DNA of 64,000 nucleotides from Oscarella lobularis (taxonomy: Eukaryota > Porifera > Homoscleromorpha > Homosclerophorida > Oscarellidae), in assembly GCF_947507565.1 (NCBI RefSeq), contig NC_089176.1, positions 3,658,001-3,722,000 of the forward strand, written 5' to 3'. Below, in pieces: positions 43,001-54,004 of the stretch. The notes under the pieces are model-generated. The model was given only the letters and a program-made list of their open reading frames with translations, was not told the DNA's origin and ran no database searches. Position numbers and translations under genes: made by a program. Within the stretch, counting starts at the first letter, position 1, and the number at the start of each line of letters is the position of its first letter.

Positions 43001-46000
43001 TCGAAGCGAATCGTCGACTGAAACGTCGTCGTTTCGCCTAGTCGAGACCCGTTGTTGGGTCGTTGAAGATCGCCGCAATTCACGCCTAAAAAGACGAATG
43101 AGAAAACGATAAAAAACGAGAGAGTTTTCTCCTTACGTCTGCACGTCGTTTCTGTCCCCGTCCACGTTCCGTTTACCTGGCATCGGCGTTGCGACGATCC
43201 GACGAGCTCGTAACCGTCGTCGCATCGAAATTCGACAACGGAATCAAACGTCGTCAAGTCGCCGATGCGATCGCCATTCGCCGGCGCGACGAGTTCGCCA
43301 CAGTCGACAAGTAAACACTCGGGAGAGGCAACGCTCCAAGAGCCGTTGCTTAGACACGTTCCCACCGAAGAACCGACGAGATTTCGTCCAAAATCACACT
43401 CGAAATCGACCGTTGCATTCCCTTCGTAAACGCCGAACACAGACAAAGTCGTAAACGCTGTCGCCGCGCCTCCAATCGGAACGATCGGACTGCCACAGTC
43501 AACAACTAAAAAACGAATAAATACACGTGAAAATATTAATTGTAATCGAGTGTACCGAGAAGCGAGAGCTCTTGACAAGAATGAGCGTCTCTTCGATCGC
43601 GTACGTCAACTCCGTCGCGATCAATCGCCACAAAAGACCTATCGGGACACTGCAACGTCGTTTCGAATCCCGTAAAGTCGAACGGAATCTCCACATCGAT
43701 TCCGACGCTTCGAAGATCGACGTGGACGTGCGCGTGAGCGCCGAGGGGAATTCGAAAGCACGCCTCTCCCGTCGAATCCGTCGTCGTGTGAAACGTCACA
43801 ACGCTCGAGTGTTCAAAGTCGAAGAATCCGTCGACGGAGACGAGAGCGAATCGGAGAGGAGTCAACGCGCCGTCGCCGTCGCGAAACGACGCCGAGAGCG
43901 AAGCGCACGTTTCGTTCTCGATTCGACGAGCGGCGATCCACCAGGTAAACACGTCGACTTCGGGGAGCGTCAAAACGAGAGTTCCGTTTCGTCGATTGAC
44001 GATTCCGACTCCGCTCGATCGCCAGTTGCCTGCGAAAAAATCGTAGCACCAGGCTTCGATCGATTCGCCTTCGTTCAGCAATGACGAATCGTCGAGCGGA
44101 ATCTCGATTGTCGTGAAATTTTCGTGTCGTTCTTCTTTGAGATTTGAACGAAGGAGAGTCGATAGCGACGTCGCGTTTGCGTCGAAGAGACCGACGGCGG
44201 GGGCGACGATTTCGATATTGACGTAGGTCGGAAAATCGGCTCCCGGCAAGCTGATTTGCGTCGCGAGCGACGGAATGCCGCCGAGAAAAGTCGACACGTC
44301 GACGGCGACGACTCGCAACGAATCGACGTCTCGTCCAAGCGACACGCGAACGCCGTCGTTCGTTTCGAAGACGCGAGAGTCGTTCGGACGAAAATTAGAG
44401 ACGCGTCGCAAATAGACATCGAGAAATTGTCCTAGATGAATAAAATAATAGGTGATCGTCTATCTAGAGTAGTCGTCTCACCTCCGCCCGATATAGGAGC
44501 GTGGGAAACGGTCGTCGGAGCGTAGTCCGGTGGCGCTGTCGCGTGCACGAATAAATTTCTTCGATCGTCGGCTGGCACGACGACGACGACGACTCCGCTT
44601 GGAACCAAAGTCGGTTCCAAGTACGTTTTCGGAGACGAGAAAGTAGAGAAGCTATTCCGCGAGGTGATAGCGATTTCTGGGTAGCTGATTAAATTCCCTG
44701 TCACGGCGTCGCGAACGAAGATCGTTAGATTGACGACGGCTTGAAAGAAAGAGTCGAAATATCTGTTGAGGAATTATTTTTTTCTTACCGCTGCAAACGA
44801 CGTCCGGATTACACCAAAACGAGAACAAGTCGCCGCCCGTACAAATCGAAAAAGGATCGCCGATCAACAGGTGACCGGGATTACAGCGAATTTCGACCGC
44901 TGAACCGCATGTCGTATCGTTGCCGATAACAAAGCCGTTGGGCGGCGGGAAATATTCAAAGCAGTCCAAAACTAAGAAAAAATCAGAAGAAACAATTTTT
45001 AGACGAAATCAATATCGTACGTTCGCAAGTGGGCGGCACGTTCGACCAAACGCCGCCCGGTTCGCACTCAAGGAGTGAGGAACCAGTTAGACCATAGCAT
45101 GGATCGCACGAAAATTGCACTATCGAATCGCAATCGACGTTGTCTCCGGAAATCCGCCCATTTTCGGGTGCTACAAGTGGCGGACACGTATCAACTAAAA
45201 TTAAATAAAAATAAAGAAACGTTGATTTGAATTTTTTTGTGTACATTCGCATGTCGGTTGATTGCCGGTATATAGTCCCGTCTCCGGAAGACACGTTCGC
45301 GTCGCCGAGCCGGACGCGATGGAATAGCAGTGATCGCACGAGAAAAAAGCCGTCGGACGGCAGGAAGAATTCCCGCCGATTCGAGCCCCATTCGACGGCG
45401 CGGGAAGCTCAATACACGGCAACTCTAATCCACGTACGAATCTAGATCAGAACGAATCCCCAGGCTATTCGTTTTACCGACGCAGGCGCTTGTATTCGTG
45501 AAAATACTGACGACGACTCCAGAGGCGGCGGCACTGCCTTCTCCTATATCAACGAAAGCGTTGACGAGGCCTTCGACGGGAAGAACGCTGGAATAGCGCG
45601 CTGCTAAAGCGATCTAGGGACAAGATAACGATTTTCGAAGGAAAAACCAGCGTTTCTTATTCACCTGTCTGTATAATTCGAGAGGAGCTTCGCCGCTGAA
45701 AAGCGCCGTCGATCCCCTTATCTCAACAGAGAGCGGCAGAGTCGAAAGGTCTATGTCTTGAAACGACAGAACGTTTCCTTGCAAGTCTGGACTGAGAACG
45801 ATTATGAGACGCGTTGTCGTGGTGCTGTCGACGTCGTTTAGAACGACGTCGGCGGGTAAAAGTGCCACGGGGCTGCCGCCGGCGAAGTAGACGACGGTTC
45901 GCTCGCGATCTCCCGCCGTTCCGTACGACGTGGGACCGAGGGACGTATTGAAGTGAAATATCGGTCGATCGTCAAAAGGAATCACGAAAACCTATTTATT

Positions 46001-49000
46001 TTTATTCGGATCATTTAATTATTTAGTAATTTGTTTTACCTCTATGAAGGTTGTTGAGGTTTCGTTTGTTTCGTCGGTAATAGAGACGCTGATATTCCTA
46101 AAAAATAAGGTCAAGTTGCGTGTAGGAAAACGCGTAGGACAAATACCTAGTAGCTTTTGTCACATTGGCGGGCGACTGGAGCACATTGACGAAGCCCAAT
46201 TGGAGAAAAACTTCATTAAGAAAAAACGACGGTGACGATCTCTTTGCAAACGTCTTAGCATCGAACAAGAAAAAAAATCAATATCTTTTTCATCTCCTTT
46301 TCTTTCTACGCACGTACAGCAGTGGAGAACGACTGATCGCCCACTTCAAAGAAGGAAACGAAAGCTTCAACGCCTCGCTCGCCCCTCAAGAAGCCAATAT
46401 CCCCAAAGTATATCAATCGATCGCCTTTTTCGCCGACGAGCGACGCAGCCAAACTAAACGTACGAAGATCAAAGATTTTCGTAGTCGCGAGCACGCGTCT
46501 ATGGAACTCACTTTAGCAACGTGCCGTCGTCGGAGAAGGTTATTCCGTCGTCAATGCCAACCGCTGAATTTCCTTCGAAATAGAACACAGAGCCTGAGGT
46601 GGGGGTGAAGACAGGCGCTTTTGCCAAGTCGATCAAATTTATCCTGGCGTGACGGAAAATAGCTAAAAAATATTTCAATTCGTTCTCAGTTACCGTGCGA
46701 CGGTGGAGGAAATGAAGAGTCCGTCGCTTATCGTGAAAGTCGCCAGTCTGTCTTCCGCTTGCTCTTCAAAGAGATCTCCGCTACAAGAAAAAAAAAGACG
46801 GGGGTTGTAAGTTTGTATGGTTCGTTGGTGACGTCAAACCTAATGAAATATGTCACGTTGTTGAGAATGGATTCGTAAACCGACAAAGGAGCGAGACCTT
46901 CGATTAGTATAGACTGTCCGTTCTATGAAAATTAGATAAACGTGTCTACAGTGGAAACAGTAGTCCCTGTACCTACCTGTTGTACGGAAATACCGGGGGG
47001 TACAAGAGATAGGCTGATAACGCCAGATCGAACCAACTGAACGGTTGCATTCACCATTAAATGACTACATAAAAGAGTCAAAAGTGTGGGGACCCCTTTT
47101 TATGGGCTAGAATATCACCTGTCGTGATCTGGGTCCACGATAGTCAAATTACCCTGGCCAATCGCAGTGGGAGGAGAATCTTCGACGAAATTTAGAGTCG
47201 CGACGGGTGAAAAGACGGGCGGATCGTTGTTGGATCCGACGTACTGGACGGAGACTCGCACCGTAGGCGCCACTCCGCCGAGCGAATCGAACACTTGAAA
47301 CGAAATGACCCTGCCAAAATGCGCAAGTGAAAAATTCACCTCCTTTTATTTAAAAGATTTACGTTGGACTCAATCCTGGATTGGAATCGACGTTTCGGTA
47401 TTTGATCGCAAAGAGAACGCTTCGTAGATTGACGTCACTTACGTTCAGCGACTCGATGAAGGTATTGAAGGTGACAGATCCGAAACTAAGCGAAAAGAAT
47501 CATATAGCGTCGCAGCGCGTCCGTCGTGGATCGTACCCAAAGAGAAGGCTTCCATTTCGTCCGAACAACTTTTCACTGTCGGGTCCTTCGATTCGTCCAT
47601 CGCGTATAGCGCCAGGATAATCAACAAAAACCTACGTAAAATTCTAGACTCGTCGAAGGGAAAGACGCTGTGCCAACGTACCGCTTCGCTGTCATTTAAC
47701 GGCGCCGAAGAAAAAATACCGAGCCCGCCCCAGTTCTGAAACAAGACCCTCTCTTAAGATATAAAGGACTTTCAGTAACTACTAGTACCCCGCTTGAAAA
47801 AACGCTCTCATCGAAAGCGTCTGGATCGACAAGATAGACTTCTTCTCCGACTACGTCATAAAAAACGACGCCGTCGCGAGTCGACGGGTCGTTCCTATTG
47901 AAGTCGATAGTGCGTCGCGCGCAATCGCTTCGCTCTCCCAGCGCTCCAAAACACTCGAAAAACGGCGCCACCGTGCAATCATTCGCGCATCCATCGACGT
48001 CGATCGTCGGCCCGTTATCGCACTCTTCGCCCGTTTCGCGCACGCCGTCGCCGCAGAAAGCGCAGACGCTCCGATTGAACGGCTCGTTGACGTGACACGC
48101 GAAACCGCTGACGATATACGTGCAATTCGTCGTCTCGCACGCGCCGATCGCCGCGCCGCCCGTATCGCAATCCTCGCCGGGCACGCGAACGCCGTCGCCG
48201 CACGCCGACGCGAAGCACGCCGATCGCACGCCGTACGGCGTCGCGCACGCGAAACCGCTCTCGATCGAACACGTCGCCGAGCAACCGTCGCCGTCGACGC
48301 GATTCCCGTCGTCGCACGCCTCTTCCGGTATTTCGAGTCGACCGTTTCCGCACTCGGCGCACGCGAGCGACGCGTTGCCGAAATCGGTGTCGTCGTTGCC
48401 ATGGAGACGGCATATTGTTTCCGCGCTCGCCGCTTCCGGGCCGGTGACTAGGATGAGCTCGTAGAAACGAATTTCCGGCGCGTAATCGTAGTCGTATTCG
48501 TACGTGGGAAAGCCTTCGAGTATGGTTCGAGAACAGCGAAAGAAAAGCGGTTCTCCCTCTAAAAAGAAAGTTTGAGGATCGCTTCCATTTAGGACGGTTC
48601 TGAGAAAATTCTTCAGGTTCTCTATCGCCACAAATGACGCCGAATTGTCGCTCGTGTGCACGGCAACGCACAAAAAGAATCGTTCGAGGGGCGACTCGAA
48701 GGCGCGCGCGCTCGCGTTGCTTGGACACTCTCGTAAAAATTCCAACATTTCTTCTTGCAATCGATTGCCGTAGAGGGGAACTTCGGATATGACGCCGACG
48801 AAGCGAGACGGAAAGGAGGACGTGGTTATTGGTAGATTGCAGAAAACGGCTGGATTTGGATTGATGCACGTGGACGTGGCGTTGAAGACAAGCCGATCCA
48901 CTAACTGGCATTCCGAGTCGAAGGAGTCGCTCGATCGACGTCGCTCGAAGACGTCGTCGACGACTTGAGTTATTACGTTCGTCAGGCACGTGACTATGGA

Positions 49001-49922
49001 CGCCGTGGCAGCTCGTTCGAAGGCGGTAAATGCGGAATCGCGGGAGAGAGAGCAAAGGCCGTTGAGTAGGCGAGATGACGGCGAATCGGGTCCACAATGC
49101 GTGACGTCATCGATGCATTCCCTGAAGGCAGTGCAATCGTTTTGCAGTGCCGGGGCGGAGCAATGGGGTGACACTGAAATTTTTAATTAGATTAATTAAT
49201 TAAAATTGTCGACTTACGTGGTAAATCGCAAAGGGAGTTCGTGAAATCCGGCGCGCATTGACACGAGAAACTTCCGATGCTGTTTACGCACGATCCGCCG
49301 TTTTCGCACGGATTGGCGATGCATTCGTCGATGTCTACGCGAAGAATGGTCATTGGGGGTACTGCGGTGGCCGGGAGGGATGTTCTTTATCCTTCGTCTT
49401 ACCTGATTCGCAAGTGGTTCCTGTGATTCCCTCGGGACACTCGCACGTGAACGCGTAGAGCGTATTCGTGCATGTTCCGCCGTTGGTACACGGATTCGAA
49501 AAGCACGGTGGCACGGCTAAACATCGAAACGTTGGCGTAAGCGAGTCGTGGCTTCGTGGGGGCCAGCTAAGCAAAATTCCCAAGGTCCCGGCTACTAAGG
49601 TTTACGGTACTTAGCATTTTTAATTTTTAGCATCATAAACGCGCTCAAAGCTTAGTTATATAATTTGCCAACTATGTCTTTTTTAGGCTTCTGGGTTATG
49701 CCTGTATCCTGTGAATCCACCTAACTCGGTCACGGAACTAAAGGGCCCGACTTCGTCTATTCCTGTATCTACCCTCTGCCTTGCTCAAAAACACTTACGT
49801 GCTATTGTTGATGGGAGTTCGGTTGAACCGGTCGCACTACCACAGTAGCCAATAGTAGAAAGCAAAACCAGCGAAATTTTCAGCAGTGACTTCGAGTCGA
49901 CGTGACTGACTGCCAATACCAT
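29691..49922 (-). CDS. Giant secreted mosaic protein: EGF, Cys-rich, DDGN repeats, cadherin-like, sushi, FAM171-like
   Basis: One gene of about 20 kb, estimated at 5,000 or more residues. Exon 1 (49922-49799) encodes a signal peptide (SLLKISLVLLSTIGYCGSA) and splices in frame to two EGF modules (CFSNPCTNGGTC; about 49516-49220). Then follow a Cys-rich domain, DDGN disulfide repeats, cadherin-like repeats, 3 sushi, a FAM171-like domain, 10 sushi and an EGF; this whole block recurs, and a third copy stops after the cadherin-like part. The EGF at about 34100-34010 joins the third Cys-rich domain through an intron (donor at 34004) in frame, which argues for one gene rather than three. The last exon (TAG at 29691) ends in a LDDRTLAVVFP-type module. 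No TM is visible, so it is probably an extracellular-matrix, adhesive or complement-like recognition protein. Confidence 0.8.
34005..41269 (-). repeat. Internal repeat unit 2 of the giant secreted protein
   Basis: The same order as unit 1: Cys-rich domain (41265-40500), DDGN repeats (CGDARLEIPSEECDDGN and two more, 40490-40080), cadherin-like (40000-38050), 3 sushi (38019-37440), FAM171-like (37400-36380), 10 sushi (36320-34150) and EGF (34110-34005). The module counts of 3 and 10 match unit 1 exactly. Confidence 0.75.
41270..49174 (-). repeat. Internal repeat unit 1 of the giant secreted protein
   Basis: Module order on the coding strand: Cys-rich domain (49174-48450), DDGN-type repeats (48380-47890), cadherin-like repeats (47850-45600), 3 sushi (45420-44800), FAM171-like domain (44700-43536), 10 sushi (43500-41420) and EGF (41360-41270). 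Sushi modules have the Cys-...-G-x-W-S-G-x-x-P-x-C ending and are mostly one or two per exon. The cadherin-like part carries acidic D-x-D-N calcium-type motifs. Confidence 0.75.
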
Positions 49923-50282
49923 ATCTACCCAACGTCTAAACTGTCAAGAGACAGCTAGAGGTGAAACTGAACTTGAATGAGAACTAGCGTGACTTGTGAG
50001 AGACAACTTGACCGGGTGACCTCAGGACGTTCCACTACAAGGTGTGTGAAAGCGTGAGAGCATGAGTCACATGCTACATATTCGATTGTCCTTATTTATT
50101 ATGCATGTACTGTACCATCCCTGCGGTGACGCCAGACCAATCGCGTGCATATGAAACCCTAGAATAGAAAAGCAGCTCAAATCATGAACGTCGAGCGCCT
50201 TGATGCGGATGATGCTGCCAGCCGTGCTGAAACGTATCTATAGTGCGCCAATGACCGCAGTTGTGACACTAAAGAAGAAAAA
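49923..50282. other. 5' flank of the giant gene, nothing else recognised
   Basis: Contains A/T-rich sequence and no ORF of note. It probably includes the promoter of the giant gene (minus strand) and the 3' flank of the next minus-strand gene. Confidence 0.4.
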
Positions 50283-51232
50283 GAAGGCATCAGCAATTCG
50301 ACCTCTATTAATTACCAATTACAGTCCAACTCTCACCGTCTATAAATAGAACCGCTTAATTAATATACATAAATAAATGGATGTAAACCCACTTTAGGAA
50401 GACCGACGCCCATCCACCGTTGCCCGATGTCGCCGCCATGGGAATGCGACGCTCGCATCGAACATCGTACGCACGACGAAAGCGTCACGGCACCGGCGCT
50501 CACAGATCGACTCAATCGACTACCGACGGCATTTCGGGAAAAGTGCGGCAACGCGCTTCCGGCGCCGGAACCGATTCGATAGCTTCCGGGCATGAGCGAA
50601 ACGGATCCGGCGCTCTGCGCGCGCGAGTACGTGTAGCCGCGCGGGAGTCGTTGACCGACGGGAAATTGTTTCGACCAGCGCTCGCTGAACGAACGAATCA
50701 CGCGACGCTCGTATAAGTCCATTTCGCGCGCCGCTTCGTCCATTTTCGCTTGGTGCTCTTTTACCGCTTCGGCGGCGCGACGTCGGCTCTCGATGATGCG
50801 ATGGCGTTCCCATGCGTGGAGATTTGTCTTGAATTGGCTGTACGAACTGACGCCGAGCGGCGTTTGGGTTTTCGGTAGGCGAACGCTGTGGGACGAACTG
50901 CGAGCCGTCGTTGTCGCCGCCGTTTCGATGCCGGCGATGTCGGCGTCATCGGCGGCGTCGTTGTTGGTATTAATAGGCGGGGAATTTTCTGTCGGCGAAG
51001 GAGGCGGTTCTGTTGTCGTTGCCGTCGGTGGGGATGTTGACGGCGCTGTTCTAGTCGTCGTCGTCGTTGCAACTTCGGCTATTGTGCCCAAGTTTCGCGT
51101 TGGTATCTCGACTCTTATGACGATGGGAACGTCGTCGTCGTCGTTGGATTTCATGAGAGTTGGCTGAAATTGTTTACCACACTGGTTTGGTTGCTGGGTG
51201 GGCGGAGGTGACCAGCACGTGAGACCGACGGT
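50283..51232. repeat. Segmental duplication, copy 1
   Basis: About 950 bp starting at GCATCAGCAATTCGACCT and ending near GACCAGCACGTGAGACC is repeated with high identity at 54005-54909. It includes the unknown gene and roughly 80 bp on each side. Confidence 0.9.
50360..51154 (-). CDS. Protein of unknown function, intact copy of a duplicated gene
   Basis: A single-exon 264-residue ORF starting MKSNDDDDVPIVIRVEIPTRN. A Thr/Pro/Ser-rich low-complexity segment (residues about 30-85) is followed by a basic helical region (ERHRIIESRRRAAEAVKEHQ; DEAAREMDLYERRVIRSFSERW) and a Gly/Ser/Arg-rich tail ending in GLHPFIYVY. There is no signal peptide or TM. No family is recognised. The long charged helix could be a coiled coil. 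A near-identical but disrupted copy lies 3.7 kb away, which shows this sequence was duplicated recently. Confidence 0.6.
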   Translation of the reverse strand: MKSNDDDDVPIVIRVEIPTRNLGTIAEVATTTTTRTAPSTSPPTATTTEPPPSPTENSPPINTNNDAADDADIAGIETAATTTARSSSHSVRLPKTQTPLGVSSYSQFKTNLHAWERHRIIESRRRAAEAVKEHQAKMDEAAREMDLYERRVIRSFSERWSKQFPVGQRLPRGYTYSRAQSAGSVSLMPGSYRIGSGAGSALPHFSRNAVGSRLSRSVSAGAVTLSSCVRCSMRASHSHGGDIGQRWMGVGLPKVGLHPFIYVY

Positions 51233-51752
51233 CTCTTGATGCTACATTGTAGGCGTCCAAAAAATCAGCGTCCTTTTCTGTTCAATAGTCAACTTAAAAA
51301 TTGTTTTAACCATCGATTACTTGCCCGGTAAGACATCTTCACTAAAGTAAAAGCAATGAATAAACTGCGATAACCTTGCGCTGAAGTATTACTCTCAGTT
51401 GTCGTGTTGCATTAAAAAGTGAACAACATTGGACTATAAATTGATATTTAGAACCGTGAGCGCGAGACGATACATGGTAACAAAAGGGCAAGATAAAAGA
51501 AAGAGACTTAGCGCGTGCAACATCATTACACAACATCATAGTCGCCAGGAGCTTCCATCTCCGTGACACAGCAACAGCAGCAAATATAAAACTTAGGACT
51601 CCCGTTAGGAGCATCCTCAGGCGGCGAAGACTGCCAGCCTCCGAGGTGTTTTTCCTTATCTATTGTATACAAAACATAGATTTATTCTTTCAAACGTTAC
51701 ACAAAATATATCTTTAGCAGCGCTCTCGAATAAGAGATTCGAGAGCCTTGCT
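51160..51752. other. Intergenic, nothing recognised
   Basis: Between the unknown gene's start and the channel's stop codon. Minus-strand ORFs here are short and resemble nothing. It probably carries the 3' UTR of the channel gene. Confidence 0.4.
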
Positions 51753-53400
51753 CTATTTCTCACCTTCAGGGCATTCGCAACATTTGCAACATTCGCAACA
51801 TTGGCAACATTTGCAACATAAGCAACAAAATAAAGATCGAATAAAATCCCAGCAGCAGTTGAGCACATTTTTAAAACACTGGCAGCAAGAGGTCTTGGGC
51901 TTGCCTGCATCGTTTTTATCGTCATCGTTTTTATCGTCTTCACAGCTATAACCGTCTGGGCAACAGTATAGCGCGCAAAGCTTTAAAACAAACGATAGGA
52001 TTATGTATCCAACCGTAATTAATCCAGCAAGACCTCCAAGGCCAATCAAAAAATTAAAGAGGGATGCAACTTTCTCTTCCACAATATTTTCTTGTTCCAG
52101 TGTTGTAAACTGAAAATCAATCACAGCTATCGTTTGACTATTGTAGCGCGCAGCATACAATTTTGACAAGGGGCCAGATTCCGGAGTGTTCACAATGTAT
52201 CGAAAGAAACCGTTGTTGGGAGGAGAGTACTTTTTTCCATCAAAAGCAGTATGAACAGGAGGAGAGTAAACAGCCCGTCGCTTCATTTCTACTAGGTGAT
52301 AAACATTGGGCGAGAGCACATAGGTTCGAACAAGGCCAGCGGAGAAGTCCGGTGGAGAAGCGAGAAATGGATTCTGAATGAGCATGAATGCCCCATTCCA
52401 CGGTGTTTCCAACCTTCCGTCGTGTGTTCCAACGTCAATGACCAGTCGCAATGTCGTTGAGGCACTCGTAGCAATTTGTGGTGGCAAGCCACCGCTTTTG
52501 TTTCCGTAAACGAGACAGTTTCTTTCGTAGAGTTTTATTTTCTGAACGTAAGGTTGTGTGCATGAGTGGCTGCGTCTTTGTTCTCCCAGCAAGCCGTTTT
52601 CATTCAGACTGCAACTGATTTGCTTCATGTTTTCTGCGGAGCCGTTGTTTAAGCTACCAACTGTAGTATTGACATTACCGCAGATCACAATTTTAGGAAA
52701 TTCCATTCCCTCCTTAGAGTAATCCACTGTATGCCATTCTTGACTTTTGACGTCTTTTTTTCTGGCCTCATTAAATCTAACCAGGAAAAAACTGGAAAAA
52801 ACGAGAAAAAGGAGAACACCGCCAAAAATACGAGCAGACCAAGCCAGGCAACGATCACGGCTTTCAACTCGTCTCTTCTCTTTATCCGGGTGGCTCAATT
52901 TGGGATTCACCTGGCTCTCTATGTCTCTGAGTCGTTGCTCAACCTGTTGAACCAATACTGTTTTAACGAAAAACTGAGTCAATCGTGACCACTCTATATT
53001 ACTACTGTCCGGAGACGCAACTTGACTTGAAGAAATTCCTAGTCAAACTTAGAGTGCATGCAGCTAACTTACCTTGTCTTCTTTGTTCTTTAGCAGCGGA
53101 TAGTATGACTGACCAACAACAAGGTGGCATAATTCTCTGACAAATCTTGTCCATGCTCGACCGCAGTTCTCTCCACAGCAGTTCCTTGTTTTTCTCTTCG
53201 CCGCAGCCGCCGCCGCCGCCGCCGCCACCGCCGGCGCCGGCACCGCCGCCAACGCCGCCAACGCCACCACCGCCGCCACCGCCGGCGCCGGCGCTGCCAC
53301 CGCCGCTGCCGCCTCCGGCGCCGGCGCTGTCACCGCGGCCACCGCCGTTGAGTCTAAGTAGGTAAAAAATGAGTTCAATGCTGCGTGTTTCAGACGGCAA
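51753..53400 (-). CDS. Divergent DEG/ENaC-like two-TM channel, paralogue 1, with Cys-pair tail
   Basis: The main exon (about 52956-51753) begins VLVQQVEQRLRDIESQVNPKL, then TM1 (FGGVLLFLVFSSFFLV). The post-TM1 stretch YSKEGMEFPKIVICGNVN resembles the FPAVTICN motif of acid-sensing/DEG channels. The ectodomain has sequons and ends AVIDFQFTTLEQENIVEEK before TM2, as in ASICs. TM2 reads FLIGLGGLAGLITVGYIILSF; the canonical G-x-S selectivity filter is not present. The tail is packed with Cys pairs (KCCQCCECCKCCEC). An upstream exon (53400 to about 53067) supplies a Gly-rich tract and GEEKNKELLWREL, and joins at CAA G|TA in frame. The ectodomain is shorter and poorer in Cys than true ENaC/ASIC, so a separate two-TM family remains possible. 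Confidence 0.65.
51772..51836 (+). repeat. TTGCAACAT-like 9-bp tandem repeat encoding Cys pairs
   Basis: Repeats of TTYGCAACA (CATTTGCAA, CATTCGCAA, CATTGGCAA) occur about every 9 or 18 bp and encode the C-C-x units of the channel's tail on the minus strand. Confidence 0.8.
53200..53345 (+). repeat. GCC/CCG trinucleotide-rich tract
   Basis: About 145 bp of CCGCCG/GCCGCC/ACCGCC units. Minus-strand frames read as poly-Gly (in frame with the channel's upstream exon) or poly-Ala; the plus strand reads as poly-Pro. Confidence 0.85.
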
Positions 53401-53409
53401 CAGTATATC

Positions 53410-54000
53410 TACTCTGGGGAGGAAGGGGAGGAGACGGGTGACAAAAGGTCAAATATACTGTCTTAGCGAGGAAGACTCGTTACTAAAACAACGCGAAACT
53501 TGACAGAGAAGCTTGGATCAAGTAAATAATAATCACATTTTGGCAACGGATACCACTAAAAGTTGTCATATGTCACGCCAAACGTTGATACCTGGGATTG
53601 TCTGTGGAGCTGTAGCCTCTGGCGGCGGAGAAGCCGCACAGTCCTCAGAAATACGCTCGGCCATGATCTCTTTACGTTGTCCCGGAGCGGGGGCGAATCG
53701 GCCGGCAGTTGTACGGGGTGGCAAACGCAGTTTGCGAGCCCGTATGACAGCGAGGGAGGCTCTCTCAAACGTGATCTTAGGGCCGGAAGTGTATGTCTGT
53801 CTCACCCCAACGTTGCACCACTATCTATAGATTTGGTGGCTTAGAACTGCTCTGGCCAAATATTTTATTCTAGAAAACTGTTTGCAGTGGTCTTGGGGCC
53901 CTATAAACGAGGAACAACCAAGCTATCAAGGACTCGGCAATTTCTCACCTCGAGGTGAATGAGGGTAATGACTTGGTGCGATCGAGAGTACATGTATCTT
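53410..54000. other. Intergenic, overlapping short ORFs only
   Basis: Several ORFs of 70-105 codons overlap on both strands near 53513-53844, with no splice support or recognisable family. I see no gene here. Confidence 0.4.
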
Positions 54001-54004
54001 AAAA

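Noticed and set aside
29691-49922. Three separate tandem genes instead of one giant gene
   Set aside because: The EGF before the third Cys-rich domain splices in frame to it, and only the first unit has a signal-peptide exon. One gene fits better, though transcript data could overturn this.
53513-53844. Overlapping ORFs on both strands
   Set aside because: No recognisable family, splice sites or codon pattern to prefer any frame.
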